Positions 1 through 11,554 of a stretch of 64,000 bases of DNA are shown piece after piece. This DNA comes from Sipunculus nudus (taxonomy: Eukaryota; Annelida; Sipuncula; Golfingiida; Sipunculidae). Position numbers and translations under genes: made by a program. The stretch lies in the NCBI GenBank assembly GCA_026874595.1, contig CM049307.1, positions 90,895,830-90,959,829 of the forward strand. The letters are read 5' to 3'. Numbering within the stretch: position 1 is the stretch's first letter; every line of letters starts with the position of its first letter. The notes under the pieces are model-generated. The model saw only the letters and a list, made by a program, of their open reading frames with translations. It did no database searches and had not been told where the DNA came from.

Positions 1-1961
1 GGAAATATCCCGGCTATATATGTTCCATCAAACAGACATAAAAGCTGAAAAATTACCCCGATCGTGCGCAGAAACATGATGGAATAACAGAAAAAGCGGT
101 AATATATAGCGACCTGTTATTAGCAGTTGGTGCCCACGTTGAGAGTGCTTTGGTGGAGAGCTGCCATGCAGTGCCTAAGCGTTTTGAAGCTAATTATCGT
201 CGACTGTTACACTGGGTCAGCCCAACTCTGAACATTCTGCTGGAATTTTTTTCGGCATTGCATATTAATAGAAGGCACCCATGTTGGATCTGTCCGGTGT
301 CGGGAGGTGAAAAAGCTGTGGGTGGATGATTTCGCGAAATCTGAATCTGAAGGTCATTTTTAAGCTCATCAAGGTCACAAATTATAACATTTCCTTGTTT
401 GGTGTTATAAGCCACTTTTTTTCCATTTAAGATGTCCATAATATCCAATTATTTTGTTTATTGCAAAGGAAAATTGAGTATTATAAACCGATTAACTTAC
501 AATGAATAAAAAATGTATTTAATTTACAACAAAGGTGTTTGATTTCACTGAATTTGTAACCCTGTGTCTGCACTTTACAGTCTTACCGTCCTGTCGGTGG
601 ATTTTTGTGTTTGTCTCTCACTCACATCTGAGATGTCTTAAAGCATGCATCCTGCCATTTTTTTCATGTGTGATAGTGGTAATTAGTGTATAATCATCTT
701 CATACTGTTTTTAAGAGAGAATCTCAAAAACACTATCATGTACATGCAACTATGCCGACTATAGTGGTAAAAATAAAAATATGAAAAAATATAATGACAT
801 AACGTAAGTCAATAATAATGTTTATTATTGAATAACTTTGACTGATTAATCGATTAGTTGCAGGGTTTATTTCTAATTACTTGAATGAAAGTTCCAGTTG
901 TATGAAAACAGCTTGGTCATTTGCAAATATTTAGAAATTATAATTACAAATAATAATAATATTAATTTGGTAAATTCACTGATATTTTCCTCAACAGCTA
1001 CACCTTTTTTTAATTATTTAGCAGGTTTTGTGATATATCATGCACCATTTTTTACCTTGATTATTAGTCGACCTGAATGCTGTTTATGCAAAATTGTGTG
1101 TTTATTTAAGCTATAAGACCCTTATATAAGCTGTTAAAATCTTGATTTGCAAAACTTGATGCTGTTTGGAGCTGTAATCAATTAACACCTTCTGAACGTA
1201 ACATCGTTATACAAGGTGCCTGCTGATGATATGCGGTGGTAAGGACACAAAAGCTGTATTAGAAGGATGGAGCTTTAATTAATTAATTAAATAGATAATT
1301 ATTTGGAGCAAGCTGCAGATCTGATAGGATCAGGCATCCCCCCACCTCGAAGGTGCCTGGTGATAATATGAGTTTGTAAGGATACAAAAGTTTCATTACG
1401 AAAATGGAGGTGGTTTACTCTACCAAAAATCCCTTTATAATGTTTTTTTTTCAGTAAATTAAGGTATTATTCATATTTAGGAAGATGATGGGTCCTCTAT
1501 ACCCCAACACACCCTTTATCGTTCCCTAAGTGCCTTTCACATTGTTGGATATAAAGAAAATAAAGAAAAGGTGCCCAATACACAGCGGAAGCTGTTTCTG
1601 ATACCCACCCGTAGATTATAGATCCTTTATGCCTGTAGTTATTTAAACACCTTCATTCAGCACAAAATAATAAGAACATTAACAGTGGAATCTAAATGAA
1701 ATTAAATGAAAGAACCTGCTTTGCCACATATAGTGGGCATTATGACAACCATCTCGGCAACTATTATTTTTCAAATTATTTTGGCGTCTAAACTTTAATA
1801 AATGACAATTTAGGGAACCCTGAAAAGTTGGTTACGTCTAGTTCCGGATACTGGCATGGCGGCATATATTGTCTCCGTCTTATTGACAAATTCCCTTAAG
1901 TAAAGCATTAACTGGTCCATGGATCATACTTATATGTGGATGCCTGTAGAGCTCATGTCGA
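1..1961. other. AT-rich DNA, no recognised gene
   Basis: No recognisable gene. A 95-codon frame without an ATG is open on the plus strand at 42-326, and an 84-codon frame overlaps it on the minus strand (194-448). Neither resembles a family I know and both are within chance length for AT-rich DNA. A weak duplicated segment is visible at about 1217-1275 and 1348-1408, sharing the text around AAGGTGCCTG and AAGGA(C/T)ACAAAAG at an offset near 131 bp. The rest looks unique. Confidence 0.5.
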
Positions 1962-2255
1962 GCGTGGTGGCGTAATCACTAGGGCGCTAGACTTGTGACC
2001 ACAATGATGTTGGTTCGCCTCCCGTTCAAACCGCCGTCTGCGCTGCGAATCCTGGCCAAAGTCTATACCACAAGGGTACGATCTCTCGACCCAGGAGTGA
2101 ATGGCTACAGGTCATTGGCAGCAGGCGATTTAATTGTTTAATTGGGTTGATGCTTCCCAGGGAGCCGATTAAAGCTACAAAAATGAACAGGCCCGAAAGG
2201 CCAGAAGGCTAAGTGTTAAAGTCAGCTGAGACTGACATCGTCGGTAATGTCATAC
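1962..2255 (+). mobile_element. tRNA-derived SINE-like element
   Basis: The left part has Pol III internal-promoter-like boxes: an A-box-like stretch around GGCGTAATCACTAGGGCGC (about 1970-1988) and a B-box-like CCGTTCAAACCGC (about 2022-2034). This tRNA-like head of about 75 bp is followed by a non-tRNA body of about 200 bp, the usual layout of a SINE. I did not find target-site duplications by eye, so the outer limits are approximate. It differs from the four-copy SINE family found elsewhere in this window, so it is probably a separate family. A cloverleaf does not form well, so it is not a tRNA gene. Confidence 0.5.
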
Positions 2256-3433
2256 TATAAACCCCTACCTTTTCTTGTGTTGGCGATAAATGCCACCGAA
2301 TGATCCTATTTGAACTTTTTGAACACAATTGTCCATTATAGCATTTATATTTGATGACTACTTTATAATGATAGCAATCGCCTATTTCGTCATTGTGGTG
2401 GCTGTCTTTAAAGCCATTTTGAATGTTTCAGTACGCCTATTACCTTTAAATGTAAAACGTCTATCTAAGGTCTTCTGATAACCATGAATCTCTCCAAAAA
2501 CTGCATTCCTTACAAATATCCGTTATGCACGTGCTTTTATCCTGCATTTTACAAAATGCGGCCATTTTTTATTCTGTTGTTATTCAAAATGTGTTAAAGA
2601 CACTTTGGGGAACACACAAAAAGCACCCCTTATAACTCCATATATTTCTTGATTCAGGGTTGTGAAAACATTACTGTGTTAACAAAAACACACTTTAAGT
2701 TGTGCATTTCATTCATCTAAGTGTAAGATGTTATGGACATGATTATTACATGGCTTGTGTACGTGTCACGTGACACAAACATAACCCTTGAGCTTAAGAT
2801 TACCGAATATACCTCGGTTTTATTTATGGGGAAGCACTATACCCTTTCAGGTAAAATATATGTTTTACTTTGAAAATAGTATTGAAAATGACCTTGAGAC
2901 TTAAGCAGTGTCTATAGAAGAGAAAAAAATCGACCTTTGCTGGCCCGACTTTCGGTTTGACCTTTGAAGTTTCCTTGACAGTCAAAATTTAAGGTGGCAT
3001 CCACCCACAACTTCTCTTCACTCTATGACCGATGATCTAGCATGGATGCCTCCTATTTACAAGCAATGCCCTCTAAAGTGAAAAAAAAAACGACTTTGGC
3101 TGGCCCACCACTTGATGGTGACGCTTGAAGTTTGTCTCCCTCACACTACATTGTGTCACAATAAAACTATATATGGTATGTTTATATATGTTTCATGTAA
3201 ATATTAACAGAATTGAAGGTTACGCTCCAAGTGTAAGGTTTTCTGATTGCTTTATCTACCCTTCGGGCAACCATGGTTGTTTGACTCCTTTGTTTTCTAC
3301 TTATTTTATGATAAGTTGAAATGATCACAATGTGAAAATGTTCATTTTTCTTCTCCTTTTCCTGAAAGTCTCAAGTGTAATACATCTGGAACATATATTT
3401 AGATATAACCAGCAGATGAGAATCACAACGCTG

Positions 3434-3436
<3 letters not shown>
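2256..3436. other. Unique AT-rich DNA with a small duplicated motif
   Basis: No gene seen. Two related segments at about 2905-2985 and 3068-3140 share GACTTTGGCTGGCCC-like text and a following TTGAAGTTT, a weak old duplication. Short open frames here show no recognisable domains. Confidence 0.4.

Positions 3437-3497
<61 letters not shown>
3437..3497. repeat. (AT)n microsatellite
   Basis: Uninterrupted AT dinucleotide tract of about 61 bp. Tyr-Ile runs predicted across it are translation artefacts. Confidence 0.98.
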
Positions 3498-3500
<3 letters not shown>

Positions 3501-4450
3501 CTAGTATGAACTAATTTGGTTGAAACTTTTCGCCGAGATATGGGTTGCCACTGCGCTAGAGGAAGTTATTCTTCTACGCTATTGGCTTTTTGGCGGATAT
3601 TAATTTCTGTACAGTTTTTTTTAATGCTATATTCAACATGTGAATCACACATTTGCGTATTGAAAATTAAATGTATCGTCACAGATAAACTTTTCTGAGT
3701 TCTGGTTCCTGAAAACACACATCCTCGGGCAGAGAAAGAAAAAAAAAGACTGTTCTTGACATGGAACCGGGTTCCACCCTATCCCTCGCTGAACAATTTC
3801 CAGCCTAGAGCATACACCAAAGAAAAAAAAAATTCAAAATATGAGTTATGACGACATCGTGTCATATATTAGAATACATGTATATTGTAAGATATACCTC
3901 ACCCCTCGAACACTCAAGTGGACTAACCCTCTAGCACCCTTATATGAGAAATAAACATTCCCTGTGGGAAGAGTCAACTAGATCCTTTACCTGATCCTGA
4001 CCCCTAGGTAGAGGGAGAGATACATCATTTGGTCTCTGGTGCCAACACGAGGGGTGTATGGCCGTTATCTAACCTTTGGTAAAAATGTAGTAGCCTTAGG
4101 AAATATGCTGTTCCCTCGTAAGATACGCTCTGAACACAGCGCGTGACCTCCCGGACACCTTCCACTCACACGCTGTGAGAAATAGAAGGATTTTTTTTTT
4201 CGGGTTTTGCAAACACCCAACCGACGCTAGGTAAAACAAAATCTGATTGGCTCAGCGTATAAAAAAAAGATGACTGCGCCCGTGCGGATCTAAGTAGCAT
4301 TAATTTGCAAATATAATTGTTTAACTAGAACTTTTTTCTAAGAACTGGTAAGCGTTTCCTGACAAATGACCTTGTGTGGCCATCGTAAAGACTTTAAACG
4401 ACCCAACATCAGGTTAATCAACGGGAAACTGAAATATATTTAAGATTTAA
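3498..4450. other. No recognisable gene or repeat
   Basis: Mixed-composition DNA with several A-runs and one T-run (about 4190-4200). Nothing assignable on either strand. Confidence 0.4.
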
Positions 4451-4878
4451 GCCGGGGGTAGCATAGAATTGTTCAGATTACCCCCTCCATCCGCCCCGCC
4501 CCATTATTTAAATTATCTTACTAATACACTAATAACTCTTCATACTCTTTACTCTTTATATAAACCGCATAAAAGATACAAGATTTTAAATTGGAACTGA
4601 TATCTGAGACTGTTATTTGTAAGACTAATTATTCCGATGTTGACTCCTTCCAAACACCAATGGGCTTGGCACATTACATACAAACATAAAATATACAAAG
4701 AACCAACCTCATTTGAGAAATCCAAAAGAAAAAAAAAATGTAAATCTTAAGTAGATAAGCATTGTGTTTTTGAGGGGGGGGGGGGTAATCTGAAAACTTA
4801 GCAATAAGGGTAAAATCGATTTCAGGTTACCTTGGGGGAAATCTGAAGCGCTGGTAATCTGAAATCGCTCCATCGGGG
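4451..4878 (+). mobile_element. MITE, TTCAGATTACC family, copy A
   Basis: The left edge carries GTTCAGATTACCCCC and the right edge GGTAATCTGAAATCGCTCC, which are inverted relative to each other. The right subterminal region repeats the motif as GATTTCAGGTTACC and AATCTGAAGCGC. A 12-base G tract sits at 4774-4785. The middle shares AAAGATACAAGATTTTAAAT-like text with copy C near 55840, so these are copies of one element rather than chance edges. It has no coding capacity, so it would need a transposase in trans. Superfamily is unassigned because no clear target duplication is visible. Confidence 0.6.
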
Positions 4879-5799
4879 ATAAATAAAATGGATAAAAAGT
4901 GATGGATACCGACGATTACAGAGAAAATGAATGAATGTACATATAACAAGAAATAAATTTATTGGAGTCGTGTGTCGATTGAGCAATTCATCTTAAGAAA
5001 ATTACCTCATATTGTATCCATCGGTCATTTCAGCAGTTTTTTTCGGTTGAAATAATTATCACCAAGGCCTGGTCAGTTCAAAATCACAAAATGTTCTACA
5101 GACATAAATGTTTGTCGTCCTCTCTCAAGATCTCATTCTGAATAAGAAACATGATCGATTTGTGTGGGAACTCCATCACTACAAAGTTTATCAAAAGAGA
5201 GGTACCCATGCGTGACCAGTGTGGTTCCGGTTTTCGGTTCCAGCGTCCTTGTGCGCATGTTTGACCACTTGAGTTTGACCCTGGGGTTGGCATCTCGGAA
5301 CCCCACGATAACTACATGGGGCTCTATTGTGAAAGGTGGAAAAAAGGTATTATGGATCGGTCAGTGGCATCGAACTTTGTGCTCATGAGTTAATAAACTA
5401 GTTTTGAAAGGACGTTTTTGTGCGTTAGATGCATCAACTATCTTGGGAATTTCTGTTTCTGTAGCCTAAGTATGTATACATATATTTGCGAGGGTTTAGT
5501 GAACTGAAACCACACCATATACCCAGGTCTTACCTTGAGGCCCTTTATACCCAAGGTAGCCGTGGTAAGTCCAACTTTACGACTGAATCAATAAACCTTA
5601 CGGACTTGTGTCGAGCCTTGCGTCGCTTCTTAAGAAAGCATGACTTATTTACAAGGTTATACCATGGGTTCTAAACCTGTGAGGCTAGGGACACGGCATG
5701 TGTAAATACTGTGTACATTCTTCGTATTGGCGAAAGGATAAACATTGTTTGTAATAGGCTGCGGATTCACACCATGGATCGACCAAATACACACATGCG

Positions 5800-5802
<3 letters not shown>
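4879..5802. other. No recognisable gene
   Basis: Unique-looking DNA. Short frames at 5096-5293 (minus), 5164-5388 (plus) and 5486-5674 (plus) overlap or lack any recognisable motif, and I take them as chance. Confidence 0.4.

Positions 5803-5851
<49 letters not shown>
5803..5851. repeat. (GA)n microsatellite
   Basis: Uninterrupted GA dinucleotide tract of about 49 bp. Confidence 0.98.
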
Positions 5852-5853
<2 letters not shown>

Positions 5854-7687
5854 CCTTTCAAAGTATTGCTGATGCATTTCAAACACATATATTATTATAT
5901 AATATAACACAATATTATTATATATAAAACAAGTATTATATTACAATTGACATATTATAATTGATTATGGCGCTACCCATTCAAGCGTTGTCACGCAACC
6001 CCTCCGTTGCCATGTCTCGTAAATGCTCGTTTTTGGTCTTGAAAAATTTCCGGAACAGTGCCGAGTGGATATAAAGCGGAGGGGGTAATTTTTTATATTT
6101 TTCCTTTAATCCTGAATAACTTGGTATTATTTCATGCCCATTAATCACAACTGTGTCTGAGTATTAACTAGTTAACTTAACTAGTCATCAAGTGCAAAAA
6201 TGATGAATAATGCTTGTAATATGTTGATAAATGTAAACAAATATAACCTGAACCGCACGGTGCTGTAGCGATTATACCTGCCATAGATTCTCGCCCAGAT
6301 GTATTTGTCATCACTAATTGTAAATGAGAGTTAAAGTAGTTATAACCGTTTAATACACGTGTTGCTCGTGTTTGAATAATCTGCCATATTGGCAGTTACT
6401 ATGATGCAAAATGATGGCATCCACAAAGCTTCTGTTTTAACAAAACCCCTTCTCTTATTTTTTAGCTTCCAATTTTATCATAGTGGTAGTAAATTCCTCC
6501 GCCAGATGTCACCAACCATTTCAATCTTGATGAATGGATTGAAGAAAACATATCTTACCTTATCTTGATAATATGAACCAAAAGGATTATCCTTTTAAAT
6601 CAAGCAATGTCATGAAAATCCGGTAATGACATTTTTAAGAAGGGTTTTCTGTAATATATTAATCCTGTATTAAAATAACCTAAAGAACCAAGTACAAGAA
6701 GAGATTAATTTCATAGTCTCTAAAAAAAATGGAAAAGAATTTATACTTCTTTGCACGCTAGAATATTATAATTAATATATTAAAAACACACATGTAATAT
6801 ACACAAACATTTGTATTCAAACGAGCATTACTTTGTTTTCATCAAGAACTGAAATAGAAAAGCTAATTTGGGAAGTATAAGGTCGAAGTCTTGCTCACGA
6901 ATTCCCTTAAACCATTTTATTTTGGTATAATTTCCCCATTGTATGTATTATGTAAAGGATGATAAAAAACTTATTAGATTAAACCGTGCACCCAGGTTTA
7001 TCCTTCAAATTGTTCAAATGCTAACTTACAAATACTGATTCAGTTAATTGGTGTTTAAGTCACTAACTGTGTATACTATATTGATATTTTGACCGAGAAT
7101 GGTAAATGTTTTGCGTAAATCGAGGATGGCCTTATCTAATTACCTACAACAAGGCTTGTTTTGTCTGCTGTGACTATTTTAACAGGGGCATCAGCGCTTG
7201 TCTTAATTAGCTAAGTGCTCTGGATGTTATTTTAATATCTACTTTGGGGTTCAAGTCGCCTAGCGACAGGCAATTTTTGCAGGCATTACCAGCTGAATAA
7301 AAGTAGCAACTTTGACCTCGGAAGCCAAGTTACACAACCTAAGATACTTAAACCCAACAGCAGACAAACACACTAAATCTCAGTCTAAGCCACACGCCTA
7401 ATGAGCTCAAAACAACGTTTGCCCAATCGCTCACTTTGACTGAGAGGTTACTCTGATTTTGAAGGTAACAAACCTTCGGTTCACGGTCTTCGCAAGATCA
7501 AGGAGACTTTCCCTTGTGGCATTCTCCACATTGAGGAGCTATCTTGTCAATGAAAAGATAATCTCCTGTGATACCCTTGCGCACTGTATGCTTATACGTC
7601 GAAATCCAGTTACATTTCACGAGGGAATTAAAATTGACTCGACTCCAGCAAAAAGGATGGACCCAACGCCTTATCAACCTTGCGTGG
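5852..7687. other. AT-rich DNA, no recognisable gene
   Basis: Begins with an AT-rich block (about 5884-5960) of irregular ATT/TATA repeats. The rest appears unique. The frame at 7459-7695 runs into the SINE and has no recognised domain. Confidence 0.4.
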
Positions 7688-7852
7688 TTTTGTGAATGAA
7701 ACGCAGGCGTTGGGCACAGCCGTCACACTAAGCCCGCAGAGCGTTCACCCTGGGTGGGGTTGAACGTGAAAAATCTCACCTACACGGCTGAGATTCGAGC
7801 TCACGAACCTCCGGCTTTGAGTCCTGTGCTTAACCCCTGAACAACAGATGTC
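7688..7852 (-). mobile_element. tRNA-derived SINE, main family, copy 1 (truncated tail)
   Basis: Read on the minus strand, the head contains GGGGTTAAGCACAGGACTCAAAG-type A-box text and a B box GAGCTCGAATCTC, followed by the body GGTGAGATTTTTCACG and a GAACGCTCTGCGGGCTTA block. The same order occurs in copies at 21.3, 26.3 and 63.7 kb. The 3' part after about 7690 diverges from the other copies, so the tail is truncated or mutated. It abuts the broken end of a Helentron-like head at about 7853, so it either inserted there or marks a rearrangement junction. Confidence 0.7.
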
Positions 7853-8010
7853 TGTTATTAATTTAGAAGTATCAAGGTACAACGGTTCGGATTTGTGCAC
7901 GATTAACGGACTGAAAGCCGGCTAGGCGGACGGAGGGATGGCCTGATTGACAGGCTACTCACAAAGGGTGATCACTCTGGCTATGGTAATATTCAGTCAG
8001 CTGAGCTAAA
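7853..8010 (-). mobile_element. Truncated Helentron-like element, 5' head only
   Basis: On the minus strand this reads TTAGCTCAGCTGACTG, then a GTGATCACCCTTTGT block, GTCCGTCCGCCTAGCC, GTCCGTTAATCGTGCACAAATC and an ACCTTGATACTTCTAA stretch. The same order of blocks opens the large element at 34.28 kb (CTCAGCTGACTG, GCGATCACCCTTTGT, GTCCGTCCGTCTAGCC, GTTAACAGGGCACAAATC). Only the head survives here. The copy stops where the SINE begins. The inverted repeat TCAGCTGAG is at 7997-8005. Confidence 0.65.
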
Positions 8011-8658
8011 AACGTAACTCGCTAAAGATTGCTTAATTACATCATAATTATTTTAATTTGGTTATCTTCACCTCATTTAACGGATCAATCCTCTAATAAA
8101 AGTCATGCCACCTCGAACAATATCCATCTTTAATGCACAGACCGCCCACTCGTCCCTGCGTGTTTGCAAAGATATGAGCACATTTGTTTGTAAAATTTCC
8201 TAAGGTAATTGACACGGGGCAATTGATCAAGTGTTTACATACCAGGGTCGACCTTCTGCAGATTTCTAAACACAGCTGACACCAAGCTTATCCTATGTTT
8301 TTTTTTTGTGGGCGTGACCTTCCCCGCACTCAGGCTGTCAATCAAACCCTACAATAAATAGAATGGAAAGTGAATTTAAAACTTTGCTCAGCCTGTTGTC
8401 TTCTGTTCAATGATGATGATGAAGACGATGATGCCACGATTTCTATCTTTTCTTCTCTATTCATCTACATCTATAAAAATTTGTTTGATGGCTGTGATGT
8501 CATTTCCTGTCATATGACAATGGTTCAGCCGTCCAATCACACAACCAGTGCTATTGGCTTTTTCCAATACGTATTATGAAACAATTTTGTATAAAAACGC
8601 AAATTTTACATATGGAAAACAGCCGACTTGAATTTTGTACCGTTTTGTGAATAATATC
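8011..8658. other. No recognisable gene
   Basis: Unique-looking DNA with a short imperfect GATGATGATGAAGACGATG run near 8410. No feature can be assigned. Confidence 0.4.
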
Positions 8659-9622
8659 TAAAGGCCCCTTACACAGGGCTGCCACCTTTGTGCCACCTAT
8701 GAGCAACAAAAAAATGACCAGGACGCTCAATGGTCGCCTAACCCCAGAAAATCCTCTTTCTGTGTAACTGCTCCCTAAAGGCCCCTTTACACAGGGCTGC
8801 CACCTTTGTTCAACCTTTGAGCAACCAAAAACTGACCAGAACGCTCAATGGTCGCCTAATCCTAGAATATCCTGTAACTGTGTAATTGCTCCATAACTGT
8901 TTCAGCGATATTTGTGCCTCCCAAACTGCAGCATTAGGGCATTTTCATGCCTGCCTTCCCTCTGCTTCCCTTGTGCAACCAACGCGACCACTCTGCCTTC
9001 ATTCTTCAACCACGACAATGCTTGTGCCTCCCTTCTGCCTCCTTTGAACCACCTTTGAGCAACCCACAACCTCGGCGACCTTTGTGCGATTGTTTTGTAC
9101 ATGTTCAAAAACTCACGGCGACCATGGCGTCCATGGCGATGTCTGAAACTCCTGTGTTCCACCTTTGAACGACCTAGGCAACCATTTTGCCTTCTTTGAG
9201 CCTCCTACGACGACCTGGTGAATTTTGTAGTCGCACACAGGAGGAAGAAAGGTCGCTATTCTGTGTAAGGGCCCCTTAACTGTTTCAGCGATACTTGTGC
9301 CTCCCTTGAACCTCCCAAAATGCAGCATTAGGACATTTTCTTGCCTGCCTTCCCTCTGCTTCCCCTGTGCCACCAGCTCGACCACTCTGCCTTCATTCTA
9401 CAACCATGACAATGCTTGTGCCTCCCTTCTGCCTCCCTTCTGTCTCCTTTGAGCAACACACCACCTCAGCGACCTTTGTGCGATTCTTTTGAACATGTTC
9501 AAAAACTCACGGCGACCATGGCGTTCATGGGGATGAATGAAACTTCAGTGTACCACCTTTGAACGACCTAGGCAACCATAAAGGGGCCTTCACACAGAAT
9601 AGCGACCTTTGTGCTAAGAATA
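8659..9622. mobile_element. Compound MITE-like element with GGCCCCTT inverted ends
   Basis: Left ends TAAAGGCCCCTTACACAG (8659) and TAAAGGCCCCTTTACACAG (8775) form a tandem pair about 115 bp apart, both followed by GGGCTGCCACCTTTG. An inverted end, CTGTGTAAGGGCCCCTTAA, lies at 9261-9279, and another TAAAGGGGCCTTCACACAG end is at about 9589. Two roughly 300-bp direct repeats (about 8893-9190 and 9278-9590) share the CTGTTTCAGCGATA opening and a GGCGACCATGGCGT block. TAA next to each end fits a 3-bp TWA target, as in PIF/Harbinger elements. That assignment is inference, since no transposase is present. Open frames of 73-90 codons here shadow the repeats. Confidence 0.65.
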
Positions 9623-10028
9623 ACCCGTTGTGATATTTTACAATTAAGATTTCTCCAGTATCCATTTCCCAATATTCAGTCATATCGATATTAAACATTT
9701 CTCATGTTAAAGAATGGTTAGTTTCAAATATTGTTGGATGGTTGAAAGAAAAACAATTGACCGATGATAGATTATTTACCGATTATTTCAGTTATCCTCT
9801 GTGAATTGTCAAAATAAAGAAAACACATTTATACTCAATGACATTAATGTAATATTAATATATCAGGTTTGAGACTTGACAGTTTAATAGTTTTTCATTC
9901 GCTGCTCCAGGTTCCCTGTTGACGTTGGTTGCTTATTTCTGATTCGTTTTCCTTGAGTTTCCAACAAACCTGTTTTTTCCTATAGATAATTAATTAATTG
10001 CTTGTGCATGCTGTATATCTATATATAT
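9623..10028. other. AT-rich DNA, no gene
   Basis: Unique AT-rich sequence ending in a short TATATATAT run that forms the left flank of the 134-bp element. Confidence 0.4.
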
Positions 10029-10158
10029 TGTTACGAAGACAAATGGTTGACGGGGAAAACATTGGGCCTGTCCGGGATTCGAACCCATGTGGGAGGCGCA
10101 CAAGTCCGGCGTACAAACCGCTTCGCTAGCAGTTCGGTTCGCTTTTATGTCACCCCGT

Positions 10159-10162
<4 letters not shown>
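10029..10162 (-). mobile_element. 134-bp TRIM-like/solo-LTR-like element with a tRNA-like promoter
   Basis: The element starts TGTTACG and ends CGTAACA, a perfect 7-bp inverted pair with the TG...CA ends typical of LTRs. ATAT lies on both sides, but the right flank is a 55-bp (AT)n tract, so a target duplication cannot be proved. On the minus strand it contains an A-box-like TAGCGAAGCGGTTTGTACG and a perfect B box GGGTTCGAATCCC. A tRNA cloverleaf does not close properly, so it is not a tRNA gene. It resembles a TRIM-type LTR carrying a Pol III promoter, or a SINE fragment caught between LTR-like ends. The same TGTTAC/GTAACA ends appear on the 0.8-kb solo LTRs of this window. Confidence 0.5.

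Positions 10163-10217
<55 letters not shown>
10163..10217. repeat. (AT)n microsatellite
   Basis: Uninterrupted AT tract of 55 bp directly abutting the CGTAACA end of the 134-bp element. Confidence 0.98.
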
Positions 10218-10218
<1 letters not shown>

Positions 10219-11377
10219 GGTACTGCAATCACATAGATATGAATGAGTCTCAAGTAAATTAATAGAATGACGTAAGTCATCGAAATACGTATCAATTCGT
10301 ACAAAAAAATAACATAAGCATCTAACATGCCTCGTCTCCCGTTTTAGTTCTGCCGTTGAAGATATACGACCCTTTTATAAAAAAAAGTTTTTTTTATGGT
10401 CAACTTACTTAGCAAGTTTACGTAAAAATCTAAACACGAATTACTGCAGCAAATCTGTTTGAAACCATATACGTAAAGCCACACTGGTGAACAATCGATA
10501 ATGAGAAATCCGATAAGGCCGTCTGAATAGTACTCTAAACAATTAATTACATCATACAAATACAAACCGGATTGCTTTACACGGACAAGGGATGCTCCCT
10601 TAAGTGCTGCTCCTCCAGGGTCACCTACTTCAACATCAGGCCAAGTCACCGTGTACCCTCATTTTAAGTTTAATTTACTTTTTCGAAACATCCTATGTAC
10701 AATTTACCTTTCGCCAGAGACGAAATGACCTTGGTGTGAGAATACCTAAAAAAAGAAAGTAGTTTGTCCAAAAAAATATTTATTTAATCACTCTTCGTTT
10801 TTATCTGGGACGTAGGAGCAACTTTGTCCATGATGTAAGTGGCCACCTTCGGTGACGTCACTGCTTGGGTCAGCTGATTATCCTGTAGGCTTGCTGCATT
10901 GGTCACCGACAAACTTATTCTCGTGACCAGGCTGATATGAGCGTTTCAATTGATCCGGGCCTGTTTAATCCTTGAATGCAAATTAACTCTAAAGTACCGT
11001 AGTTGAAAAGAACATTTTCAATTTAACAGACATTGATTAATTCGAAGTTTGGATTCTAAGGTCAGAGGTCAGGATTGCCAACTAATTTGGCGGCTCACAT
11101 TCCAGCGTTTATCAAAATCGATTGGTGTATCTCTGGCCGGCTGAAAGTATAATGCCGGGATTAATGCGAATTGTCGGTAGTTTTACGTGAAAAAAAAATC
11201 TAAAATCGGGTTAGCGATCATTGATCAATAAGTTATTATTCAAAACAGGTTTTACACAATATCTGAATTCTATAAAACATGTTTGGGATCAAAAAAAGTT
11301 TTCCATGTATGACTTATTTTTATACGGACATGTTCATGTTCAGTCCTAGTTCTCTTGAATAAGGATGAAGTTAATTA
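10218..11377. other. No recognisable gene
   Basis: Unique-looking DNA. The frame at 10344-10649 (minus, 101 codons) has no recognisable motif. Confidence 0.4.
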
Positions 11378-11554
11378 CAGTAAAACGTCGATTAACGACC
11401 ACCTCAGTATAGCGACTAACTCTAAATGACAAATACGTGTTCACGGTCCCAATTCCTTTTTGCTTTTTATATCAGACCTCGCTGAGACGACCACCTCGAA
11501 AATGCGACCCCTTTATGCGAGTCCCTTTGGTTGTCGTAATTTTAGGTTTCCCTG
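11378..11554. mobile_element. 177-bp MITE flanked by TA (pogo/Tc1-mariner-like)
   Basis: TA precedes CAGTAAAACGTCGATTAACG at the left edge. The right edge ends in TAGGTTTCCCTG followed by TA, giving inverted ends of the type CAG(T/G)(A/G)AAAC. The TA flanks and CAGT ends fit Tc1/mariner-pogo elements. There is no coding capacity. It is exactly the same length as the related element at 33404. Confidence 0.7.

Noticed and set aside
42-326. 95-codon plus-strand frame open between two stops, overlapping an 84-codon minus-strand frame
   Set aside because: It has no ATG and no recognised motif. Its length is within chance for this amount of AT-rich DNA, and the two frames overlap on opposite strands.
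10060-10150. tRNA gene on the minus strand
   Set aside because: The B box is perfect, but the acceptor and anticodon stems do not pair, so it is a tRNA-like promoter in a mobile element.
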